This document shows, one piece after another, positions 56,566 to 64,000 of a stretch of 64,000 nt of DNA; the first letter of the stretch is position 1; each line of letters opens with the position of its first letter. The stretch covers positions 112,761,764-112,825,763 of the forward strand of contig JAVGWX010000003.1 of NCBI GenBank assembly GCA_036924085.1, written 5' to 3'. The DNA is from Ariolimax columbianus. Taxonomy: Eukaryota > Mollusca > Gastropoda > Stylommatophora > Arionidae. The translations under genes were made by a program, and so were the position numbers. The notes below the pieces were generated by a model that was given only the letters and a program-made list of their open reading frames with translations, did not search any database and was not told where the DNA came from.

Positions 56566-56933
56566 TTCTTCTTCTTCTTCTTCTTCTTAGTTCGTTCTCA
56601 ATCTCCCACTACCAAACCCTGAAAGGGCTTAAGTAGCAGAATGTAGTCCAGAGAATGGAATGCGTTGTGTCGTAGTTTACAGACTGGCTGCGATATTTGC
56701 ACCTTTCGGTCCAACACATCCGACTTCAGCAAGCATTTTTTGAGTACCGGGTTAGCATTCCCTCTTCGATCCCTTCTCCTTAGCCAGTCTGCCCTGCTGC
56801 AGCCTGTTATCCAGGATCACCGCGTGGAGGTGTAGAAGGGTCTTGGCAGCTATGGTTCGCTGGCCCTGATGCTAGCAGTCAGCTATGGGTCGCTGACAAC
56901 TGCAGCTCATGCGTTGCTCAGCATCTTGATCCC
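56566..56933 (-). mobile_element. GAA-tailed SINE, copy 3 (full length, nested)
   Basis: On the minus strand it begins GGGATCAAGATGCTGAGC, as copy 1 does, and ends in (GAA)8 at 56566-56588. It is flanked by an exact 11-bp direct repeat GAGTCTGTATA at 56554-56564 and 56934-56944 (a following C also matches). The host is the CR1 3' end, so the SINE arrived after that CR1 copy. Confidence 0.92.
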
Positions 56934-56985
56934 GAGTCTGTATACAACCAGTTACATTTACATCACCTTGCTCTAAAAGCTACAC
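56934..56985 (-). mobile_element. CR1-like LINE 3' end, inner half
   Basis: Continues the CR1 3' region ('TACAACCAGTTACATTTACA', 'TCACCTTGCTCTAAAAGCTA') after the SINE. Similarity stops near 56985, the 5' truncation point, so the whole CR1 copy is only about 105 bp. Confidence 0.88.
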
Positions 56986-57231
56986 AAGCTTCAGCACTGT
57001 GAGTTCTGTCTAGATATGATTTCATCTTCAAATCAGAAGACATGTTAGCAAGAATACACGGGGCTGTCAATTCCGTGTCCTGATCATACAATCTTCTTTC
57101 TTATATTAAATAAAAGAAAGTGAAGTCGCAATAAAAGAGCAGTAACCTTCTGAATATAAAAGAAAGCTCTAGAAATAACATTATATCGTGGAGAAAAGCA
57201 TGAATACATTTTTTTACCAAGGATCTGGCAA

Positions 57232-57425
57232 AGAAGAAAAAGAAGAGAGAAGAAGAAGAAGAAGAAGAAGTAGAAGAAGAAGAAGAAGAAGAAGAAGAAG
57301 AAGAAGAAGAAGAAGAAGAAGAAGAAGAAGAAGAAGAAGAAGAAGAAGAAGAACAAGGAGAAGAACAAGAACAAGAAGAATAAGAAGAAAACGAAGAAGA
57401 ATAAGAAAAAGAAGAAGAACTGCAA
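57232..57425 (+). repeat. (GAA)n microsatellite
   Basis: Long GAA run with a core at 57250-57350 and degenerate flanks (GAACAAGAAG, AATAAGAAG). Open frames reading poly-Arg, poly-Lys or poly-Ser are artefacts. Confidence 0.97.
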
Positions 57426-57624
57426 CAACAATAAGAATAAGAAAAAGAGAGGAAAAAAAACATAGAAGAATGAGAAAGTACATCATCAGAGAGACCTGAA
57501 GATTCTTTCCTTCAAGACACTTCCCTTTGCAGACGTTCACTTCAAAAACTTTCACCTTCAGAAAATCAGTAGTTTTTGTTTTTCATGAACGCCTAATATC
57601 AGAGATTAAGGGGAACTGATAAGG

Positions 57625-57849
57625 AGCGCGTGGCCGAATGGTTTCGAGGCCTGCCTGTCGACAAGGAGGGCAGCAGTTCGAATCCACGGTATGGTATATG
57701 TTGTTTTTCTGTTGGGGGTGACATAAACAAACATAGCCAGCACACGACGTGGCGACAGCAGTGGCGAAGCGGTCTGTAGTCCTCAGCCTTCAAAACCCCT
57801 CGACTATCCCAGCAATGGGAAAAATGTCGTATGACAGTAAGTAAGTAAG
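57625..57849 (+). mobile_element. tRNA-derived SINE with (GTAA)n tail
   Basis: The head reads like a tRNA, with box A 'GCGTGGCCGAATGGTTTCG' (57630-57650) and box B 'AGTTCGAATCCACGG' (57675-57690), at tRNA spacing. The body includes 'GGGGTGACATAAACAAACA' and 'CCCAGCAATGGGAAAAATGT', ending GACAGTAAGTAAGTAAG. Box A style suggests a long-arm tRNA (Ser/Leu-like) ancestor. It abuts the head of AAC-tailed copy F. Confidence 0.8.
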
Positions 57850-58262
57850 GGAAACTGAGGCGCCAGTCCAGTCAATCACAACATACTGGCCAGGTCATCG
57901 CTTCAGGGTCGGGCACAATATACTGATCAAGACCACTATCTTCTTCTTCTTCTTCTTCTTGTGATCGTGTCATAGTCGCGCCATAGATGTTTTCACCATC
58001 AGGCGAGCTTCTGCGATAAACTCCCAATCTCTCGTCCATGTAGCGTTTCCTGGAAACAGATTGTTTTCAAGGCAGTCTGGCTCACGAGACGTGGATCGAC
58101 ATGATTCCCATAGCAGTGGGCGTCACGCAGATGAAAGCAATCATAGCACAACGACCTGGAAGACTTTCATCAGCACGCTCGAGATGTAATGAAGCTACCC
58201 ATCATTTAACGCTTTTTTCAGAAAAAACAAAAGAGTAAAAGTACTCATTGAACAACAACATC
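57850..58262 (+). repeat. AAC-tailed SINE-like repeat, copy F (interrupted)
   Basis: Follows the family from 'GAAACTGAGGCGCCAGTCC' to 'GTACTCATTGAACAACAAC'. A foreign 85-bp segment at 57942-58026 interrupts the phrase that reads continuously in copies B and E. Confidence 0.82.
57942..58026 (-). mobile_element. Short GAA-tailed retroelement fragment, nested
   Basis: Minus strand: about 65 bases ending 'GACTATGACACGATCACAAG' followed by (AAG)n. It is flanked by ATCT at 57938-57941 and 58027-58030, the apparent target-site duplication when compared with uninterrupted copies. Severe 5' truncation of a GAA-tailed LINE is the likely origin. One frame reads 'IYGATMTRSQEEEE'. Confidence 0.7.
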
Positions 58263-59174
58263 AAAGATTATACGGTGATGTAACTGATATTAAAACATAA
58301 TTCCGCTGCAGCGGAAAGGAAGCTGAGACGGGTTCAGAGGTCATTTATTTATAACAATATTCCTCTTGTGAACAACAGAAGAGGGAATAATAGTCAACTC
58401 AGATCTGTACCAAAGAACACGCCAACAACAAATACAGCTGGAGATGTGGTTTAGTACACGGTGATGAATTAGACACACCTTCGGGAATAAGACTAACATT
58501 ATAACAAGACTTGCTTAGACTGAAACCCACATGAAATGAGACAAATTAGGAGGTCAATGAACACCTTGAGAACAATTGTAGAAGAAGCAAGACAAGCTGA
58601 AATCTTATCGGTGGACCTCAAGAAGACGAATCAAAATAACTTCGGTAGAAAGCAGGCGTTTCACCCCAATGGAAGCCATATAGATTCACTCAGATCAGCC
58701 ATGTTTCTTGCGTCCAAGAGGTGTTTTGTTAGTAGAGGTGAGAATCAGTTTTTGTGCGCCGAAAAGATGCTAATATGTCGACAAAAACACGTTTCTATCA
58801 TTGTGCTGTGTATTTCAATTACATCGAGTCAAATATTTTGCCTTCCATTATCGAAAACGGGGGAGCGTGCTGACATTGAAGTCAACTTCGTGGAACCATT
58901 CATTTATCCTCGCATAGTATTTTGTATGTCGTACTATAACTCAATGTCCATATTAGAAATGGATTTTGCATCAGAATTCACCAAATTCTTTATTGCTAGC
59001 TATTTCGAACACTAAATTTAATCCTACCCAATTTGATTTCACACCGGTTTGATGTCAGTGTTATTGAATGCTATACACCAATGTGTCTTTGTCAACTTTA
59101 CTCGCCTAGCCGACAGTACTACTAGAAATTGTCTTTATAAAGTCCGGTTTCATGGAGATATAATGCAGAATATA
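58263..59174. other. Unannotated stretch with one open frame
   Basis: Only the 159-codon frame described separately stands out. Confidence 0.5.
58536..59015 (+). CDS. Hypothetical open frame, 159 codons
   Basis: ATG to stop, with a basic and polar first third ('MRQIRRSMNTLRTIVEEARQ') and a more hydrophobic middle ('HVSIIVLCISITSSQIFCLP', a possible membrane segment). I recognise no family, and there are no splice or promoter clues. It is longer than most chance frames here and has no repeat structure, but chance or a relic of a mobile element is still more likely than a host gene. Confidence 0.2.
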   Translation: MRQIRRSMNTLRTIVEEARQAEILSVDLKKTNQNNFGRKQAFHPNGSHIDSLRSAMFLASKRCFVSRGENQFLCAEKMLICRQKHVSIIVLCISITSSQIFCLPLSKTGERADIEVNFVEPFIYPRIVFCMSYYNSMSILEMDFASEFTKFFIASYFEH

Positions 59175-59425
59175 TTGTTCAGGCTTCCTCATTAGTGCAC
59201 TTACCCAAGGGGCAGCACATTTTCAAGTAAACAAAGGATAACGGAGGCAGAGGGAGCGATGCATCAGCCAGACAAAAGTTGTTAAACCAACGACCCTGCT
59301 CAAGCCTGGCCCACTGATCAGAAAATAGATGGTCAATGACAACCCCAGAACCAGCACACCAGAACCCTCCAGCACCAGCATGAGAGCGCGGGGACGACTT
59401 CAGGGGGGGGGGGGGGGCATGAACA
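59175..59425 (-). repeat. Dispersed repeat family D, copy 2
   Basis: The complement matches 43525-43740 ('GAAGTCGTCCCCGCGCTCTC', 'ATGCTGGTGCTGGAGG', 'TGATCAGTGGGCCAG', 'TTTACTTGAAAATGTGCTGC'). A run of about fifteen G at 59403-59417 lies at one edge. Confidence 0.6.
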
Positions 59426-59639
59426 ATCGAATCGTCCACTGATCACTTTGTGACAAACTATACGACTCGAAGCAGGGTTGGTACCTGCACAAGATTAACT
59501 ACCTTGTCGAAAAAATGGTCGCTTATGATTTATGACTTACGACTATCTAGATCAAGTGTTTTTTCAGATCCTGCATTTAGATAAACATTATATGCTTAGA
59601 TTAAATTATTATATGTAGATGCACTCTATCTTTATTACG

Positions 59640-60440
59640 TTTCTATGTCTAGATTCGAATTTATTGTCTAGATTAAGATACTATATCCTAATTCAGGAAT
59701 TATGTCTAGATTCAGATTCTTTGTCTAGATTCAGATTCTTTGTCAAGATTCAGATTCTTTGTCAAGATTCAGATTCTTTGTCTAGATTCAGATACCATCT
59801 CAAGATTCAGATACTCTACCTGGATGCAGACATTCTGTCTAGATTCCCATTTTGCGTTTATGTTCAGATTATACATATATGTTCTTATAGCATATGTACA
59901 TAAATCGGACTAGCTTTTTATGAAATGTGTGGATTCAGATAGTATTTTTAACTTCATATATTATGCCTACATGCATATATTATATGTAAATGTAGATAAC
60001 TTGGATAACTTCAGATTCTGTATCTAGATTTAGATTGCATGTCTCGATTCTATCAGTTCAGATAGTATGTCTAGGTACATATAGTATGTCTAGATTCTGA
60101 TGCTATGTCTAGATTCAGATAGTATGTCTAGATCCAGATGCTATGTCTAGATTCATATATTATGTCTAGATCCAGATAATATGTCTAGATTCAGATAGTA
60201 TGTCTAGATCCAGATGATATGTTCATATTCACATAGTATATCTAGATTAAAAGAGTATGTTCAGATTCAGGTGATATGTCTAGATTCAGACACTGTGTCT
60301 AGATTCAGAAAATATTTCTAGATTCCGATATGTCTAGATTTAGATTATATTTCTAGATTCAAATGATATGTCTAGATTCAAATGCTATGTCTAGATTCAG
60401 ATGATATGTCTAGAATCAGATAGTATGTCTAGATTCAGTA
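59640..60440 (+). repeat. Minisatellite of about 18-19 bp
   Basis: Roughly 40 degenerate units of the type ATGTCTAGATTCAGATAGT. The left third is more diverged and the right third more regular. Confidence 0.93.
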
Positions 60441-60441
60441 A

Positions 60442-60496
60442 TATAACTTAATTTCTCTATACTGGTGTAGACGACTCTGCAGAGTATGCGTACAAC
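60442..60496 (-). mobile_element. CR1-like LINE 3' end, diverged short copy
   Basis: Resembles the family 3' region ('TAACTTAATTTCTCTATACT', 'GACTCTGCAGAGTATGCG', 'TACAACCC'). It sits at the edge of the 19-bp array and is about 80 percent alike by eye. Confidence 0.65.
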
Positions 60497-60569
60497 CCGT
60501 TTCTTCTACTTCTTGTCTTGTCTTGCCTTTCCCGTAATCACAAGAGGTCGTAGGAGCATCATTCAGCGT

Positions 60570-60835
60570 CTGAGCGATGTATCTTGGGTGTGTTGCTAAC
60601 CCGCAAGACCTAATCTCTCTCAAGCGATGTATCTTAGACGTGTTGCTAACCCGCAAGACCCAATCTCTCCCAAGCGATGTATCTTGGGCGTGTTGCTAAT
60701 CCGCAAGACCTAATCTCTCTCAAGTGATGTGTCTTAGACGTGTTGCTAACCCGCAAGACCCAATCTCTCCCAAACGATGTGTCTTGGGCGTGTTGCTAAT
60801 CCGCAAGACCTACTCTCTCCCAAACGATGTGTTAG
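60570..60835 (+). repeat. 50-bp minisatellite
   Basis: Five units of 50 bp with landmarks 'GCGATGTATCTTAGACGTGT', 'TGCTAACCCGCAAGACC' and 'TCTCTCCCAA'. Two alternating unit types (TTGGGCG and TTAGACG) suggest amplification as a dimer. Confidence 0.92.
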
Positions 60836-61197
60836 TCAATTATTGGCTCGTGTGCACATTGCTCAACCACACCAAAAACTGGCACTATCAAGAAATAGAG
60901 CGCCAATTTCATGAAGTTCAGTCGTGTGTACAGCACTGTGGAAACACGACACATGGTGAAGGAAATACTATTTCAAGTAGCCGGAGACCATGCCAGGATA
61001 GTCGATAGGAAAAACAACAAAATGAACCAACTAATTAAACCAAATGGCAAACCATAACACGTCTCCGTAGACAGAAGTGTAAGTCGCCGACTAGTGTGAA
61101 TTTTAGTAAAATCCGTGGAATGGCGGTATTCATAATGGACTAATACATGAGACTAAAATTATACCCGCGGCCTGTTTGGGCGCCGCATATGCTGCTT
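60836..61197. other. Unannotated stretch
   Basis: No gene recognised between two repeat blocks. Confidence 0.5.
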
Positions 61198-61275
61198 GTG
61201 TCTAGATTCAGAAACTCCATCTAGATTTATATATTATGTCTAGATCCAGTTGGCATGTCTAGATTATTATCATGT
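61198..61275 (+). repeat. Outlying units of the 19-bp minisatellite
   Basis: Four units of the TCTAGATTCAGA type found at 59640-60440, about 750 bases away. The intervening DNA looks like an insertion or the array was larger. Confidence 0.85.
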
Positions 61276-61614
61276 ATCTAATTTGGGATTCTCAACTAAG
61301 AAATAATCTACATGTGAAGACAAAATAAATCTTTCTGAACTTAAACTTGATGAGTTAAAGGTAGGAAAGTGACGGTTTTACATGAACAAAATTGCAAGAA
61401 AGCATGGGTTACAGCTACAAAGTCTTCGCCAAGAATGATGATATTAGTTTAGAACATTTGTGTTTTACTTAGTCTCCGAGTACTACAATTTGAGTAATAC
61501 AACTTAGATTGGGTAACAATTCTTTTCTTCTGTTCTACTACATTTTTCTTTGCGCCCTTCCGTAGTTCCTGATCCATGAACTTGGAACGTATGAACAACA
61601 ACAACAAAAAAGCA
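61276..61614. other. Unannotated stretch
   Basis: No gene or repeat recognised. Confidence 0.5.
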
Positions 61615-61895
61615 AAGGCCGCCGTCCATCGTAGACAATGATGGCATAATTTATTTTGCTTGCGCTATTTTTAGTAAGGATAAACTGCGGTACTTGTTAT
61701 CCTCACTCTCTCGTCTCGTGCCGCTCGACCCCAGTGGCAAGTCAAGGACAAAACGACTAAGAGCGACTACGAGATGCAGGGAACTGCGCATCAAGCACCC
61801 GTGAAAAAGACGGCGGAGTCCGGAGTCAAACCTACACCACCTGGTCACGAGGCCGACGGCTTAACCACCTCGCCACGGAATCGTACCAAATGTAT
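61615..61895 (-). mobile_element. tRNA-derived SINE, second family
   Basis: On the minus strand it starts near 61890 with box A 'GTGGCGAGGTGGTTAAGCCG' and has box B 'AGGTTTGACTCCGG' (about 61823-61836). The tRNA-like spacing includes an extra arm, so a Ser/Leu-type tRNA is the likely ancestor. The body ends 'ATGCCATCATTGTCTACGAT'. A probable related tail lies at 43135-43340. Confidence 0.75.
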
Positions 61896-62339
61896 TTATA
61901 TATGTGTATCCATGGAAAAGTTGTTTACCTATGGTAATCTATGGGAGCAAATAACAGGTCTACTGGTGACTTCCAATCGTGTTCCAACAGGGGTTTGCGA
62001 GGGGTTAGCACCCTTCTTCAAAACTGTCATTGCCGCGTCTATCCCATTAGAGCTGGTCAACCGGGAGGAATTTTAGAGATGTGAATAAATGTCGCTTCTT
62101 CTTGCTGTCTCCGTGCAATGTACAAGCTAGGTTTATATTTTATTCGCTATATTTTCTTTTTAAAACATAGCCTTACCTTTACTTTACTTACCGAGGATTT
62201 AACGCGTGTTCCTTTGGTAAAGAGTCCGGTATCTTACTCCACTCGACTACTTGCTCCCGACAACCAGATTATGTTTAACATTTTCTCAAGAATTCATCAT
62301 TGCAAGAACTCACGTTGACAAAGTGATTATCTTCGGTGG
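61896..62339. other. Unannotated stretch
   Basis: No gene or repeat recognised. Confidence 0.5.
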
Positions 62340-62945
62340 TAATCCTATGTCAGTCAAATTAGGTCAGGTCATCCCATAACCGATGATGTCGTTGGGGTGA
62401 AGACATGAAGACATCCTCACAACCCCACGCCATCCTTCTCTGTCAGCGGCCGCTGCCTGTGCCTCTTCTGGTCAGAGATTGGTCCATTCTTTTATGTTGT
62501 CCTCCCACCTCTTTTTGGGCCGGCCTCTTCGTCATCTGCTTTGCACCTTTCCTTGGAGGAACGTATTTGCAAGACCATTTGATCTCGAAATGTGACTGTA
62601 CCAAGCGAGTTTCCTTCTTTTGACAGTTACCAAGATATCTTCAAAAGGCCCTATTGCTGTTGTAATTCTATCTCGTATTTCCTCATTTGTAACTCGATCT
62701 TTGTACGTGACGTTTAAAAGGCTTCGGAAACATCTCATCCCCAAGGCCTGTATCCTTCGCTGAAGGTCAGCTGTAACTGTCCATTTCTCACAAGCATAGA
62801 GGAATATTGACAGGACCAGTGTACGCATTAATCTGATTTTCGTGCATAGTGCTAACCGTTTATCTTGCCAGATGTTGTTAAGCCGTGCAGGCGCGGCTTT
62901 TGTCTGTGCTATGCTTTTGTCTGTGCTATTCTGGCCTATGTGCTG
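62340..62945 (-). mobile_element. RTE-like LINE C-terminal tail
   Basis: The minus strand reads 'LARLNNIWQDKRLALCTKI'-type sequence (62830-62895), then an open frame with 'LVLSIFLYACEKWTVTADLQ' (62762-62820), 'RITTAIGPFEDILVTVKRRK' (62605-62665) and 'LAWYSHISRSNGLANTFLQG'. After a shift, 'RGRPKKRWEDNIKEW' (62480-62530) and 'AADREGWRGVVRMSS' follow. These are the thumb and C-terminus that follow the RT of RTE-clade LINEs. It ends near 62340 without a clear tail. RT catalytic domain absent: 5' truncated. Confidence 0.85.
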
Positions 62946-63934
62946 AGGGAGAACCAGTTGACAAGAACAAGAAGGCGCAGCCCGTCCATCTATCCTTCTT
63001 GTCTTGATCTTTGATAATCGACTTTACTGGGGCTTCACCGACTTCTAGGAGTTGGAAAATATGCTCATTTCGGTTCCAAGAAAGGATTGATTTTTTAATG
63101 TTTTTCTGTAACCTTCTGTTTACTGTTGGCGGGTGTTTAATCTCGCTGCCCATCACATCACAGAAGCTTAATTAGATTTACACTTAATTAGGAAACACAT
63201 TTTTTAGCTTTATTCTGAAATAAGGCGATGTAGAATGTGGCTTTCAGTTTGTCGCCAGATAGGGTTTGTTTGTATTAGGAAAGAGAAACGAAATGTGTTT
63301 GCCAACAAAACAAAAACACCATAAAAATGTGTTGTTTATTGAATTATAATTAATGTATTTTGGTAGCAATTTTTTTGTTGCCGTTATGGTTGTCAATATC
63401 CGCTATTCTAGTATGTCCATTTATATTTTATGTTTTCTCCGTTCTCTCTTATTATTTTTAATTAGTGGCTCTCTTTTCAAATTACAGTTTTCTTATTTTT
63501 CAATCAATCTTAATATAAAGCTACATAACCGGTTTCTGCGCAAAGCTTATAGCGCGTAGTGGCTGAGTTTCGTTTTTGTTCCGACGTATGCGTATGTTGT
63601 ATATTAGCTAACAAAATTAGTAAAACTTTGGACTGGGGTTATAGGGACGTCTTGCAAGAGGTGTAAAAGATTTGGAAATAGCGAGAGGGACAATTTGGAA
63701 TAGGTTAGATGACTGATTTGGTAAATGTGAGAATGATGATTCGCTAGCCGTGAGGATGATTTACTTGATGCCAGAGGAACGATTTCTTTGAGGTGCTAAT
63801 AGCGATTTTGAAAAGGTGAGACAATTTCAAACAGGTGAGAATGACGATCTGTTAGAGGTGAGATGGATGATTTCGTGTATGTGAACTGCTGGTAGATTAT
63901 CAGAACAGCGATTTGGTTCAGGTGAGTGGGGTGG
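62946..63934. other. Unannotated stretch with a weak repeat
   Basis: 63640-63925 has recurring phrases 'GGTGAGAATGACGAT' and 'GCGATTTTGAAAAGGTGAG' at irregular 20-35 bp spacing, perhaps a very old minisatellite. No gene recognised. Confidence 0.45.
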
Positions 63935-64000
63935 GGTTTTTTTTTTGGTTTTTTTTTTTGGGGGGGGGGTTTTTTGCGTTCGCCTTATTTCTCTATTCCC
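63935..64000 (-). mobile_element. tRNA-derived SINE, family V, copy 3 (cut by window edge)
   Basis: The A-rich tail and last part of the family body: complement of 'GGGAATAGAGAAATAAGGCG' then 'AACGCAAAAAACC'. Copies 1 and 2 end with the same 'GGGGAATAGARAAA...GTGAACGC' phrase. The rest lies beyond 64000. Confidence 0.75.

Noticed and set aside
57101..57555. Poly-Ser, poly-Phe, poly-Leu and poly-Arg frames
   Set aside because: Six-frame readings of one (GAA)n microsatellite.

Overview
This window is nuclear DNA from an animal, most likely a lophotrochozoan and plausibly a gastropod mollusc. The evidence is an AT-rich background, animal-type non-LTR retrotransposons (RTE-like, CR1-like and I-like with RNase H), Tc1/mariner transposons, tRNA-derived SINEs, very abundant micro- and minisatellites, and degraded 18S and 28S rRNA pieces of metazoan type. 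The species is inference. I see no intact host protein-coding gene, no functional tRNA gene, no operon and no CRISPR array. Almost every long open frame is either a piece of a dead mobile element or the by-product of a tandem repeat.

Layout. 1-830: RTE-like LINE remnant running off the left edge. 1.16-1.86 kb: 16-bp minisatellite. 1.86-5.9 kb: nothing recognised. 5.9-7.4 kb: two copies of an AAC-tailed SINE-like repeat. 8.1-9.5 kb: RNase H end of an I-like LINE and a second LINE tail. 9.9-11.2 kb: 48-bp minisatellite split by a tRNA-derived SINE. 11.3-12.7 kb: Tc1-like transposon with visible terminal inverted repeats. 13.4-16.6 kb: simple repeats, an 18-bp minisatellite, another AAC-tailed repeat and an AATC/AATG array. 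17.1-18.2 kb: RTE-like LINE. 19.0-21.9 kb: RT/RNase H LINE carrying two different minisatellites. 22.4-24.2 kb: 57-bp minisatellite with a CR1 insertion and a second CR1 tail. 24.5-25.7 kb: (GA)n, (TA)n and a mariner remnant. 26.0-26.8 kb: LINE tail, then a full-length GAA-tailed SINE inserted in a tRNA-like sequence. 28.3-29.7 kb: LINE remnant interrupted by a 508-bp inverted-repeat element. 30.6-33.4 kb: the best-preserved element, a CR1-like LINE. 34.2-37.9 kb: I-like LINE (endonuclease, RT, RNase H). 38.4-40.05 kb: scrambled antisense 28S/18S rRNA chimera. 40.3-42.5 kb: another LINE. 42.9-48.2 kb: SINEs, a 54-bp minisatellite, LINE tails and a hAT-like N-terminus. 50.3-51.1 kb: GAA-tailed SINE and an internally deleted mariner. 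51.7-52.4 kb: 44-bp minisatellite. 52.4-56.0 kb: a decayed transposon-type gene with a 2.1-kb, 22-bp minisatellite inside its coding region. 56.5-58.3 kb: nested CR1, GAA-SINE, tRNA-SINE and AAC-repeat copies. 59.6-61.3 kb: more minisatellites. 61.6-64.0 kb: SINEs and an RTE-like LINE tail.

The elements can be read as a mobile-DNA community. LINEs supply the replication machinery (endonuclease, reverse transcriptase, RNase H), and short non-coding elements appear to share their 3' ends. The clearest pair is the GAA-tailed SINE with the I-like LINE. Two SINE insertions have exact 11-bp target-site duplications. A second theme is that several element genes seem to have been broken by tandem repeat expansion starting inside their own coding sequence, at or near conserved motifs, rather than only by point decay or insertion.
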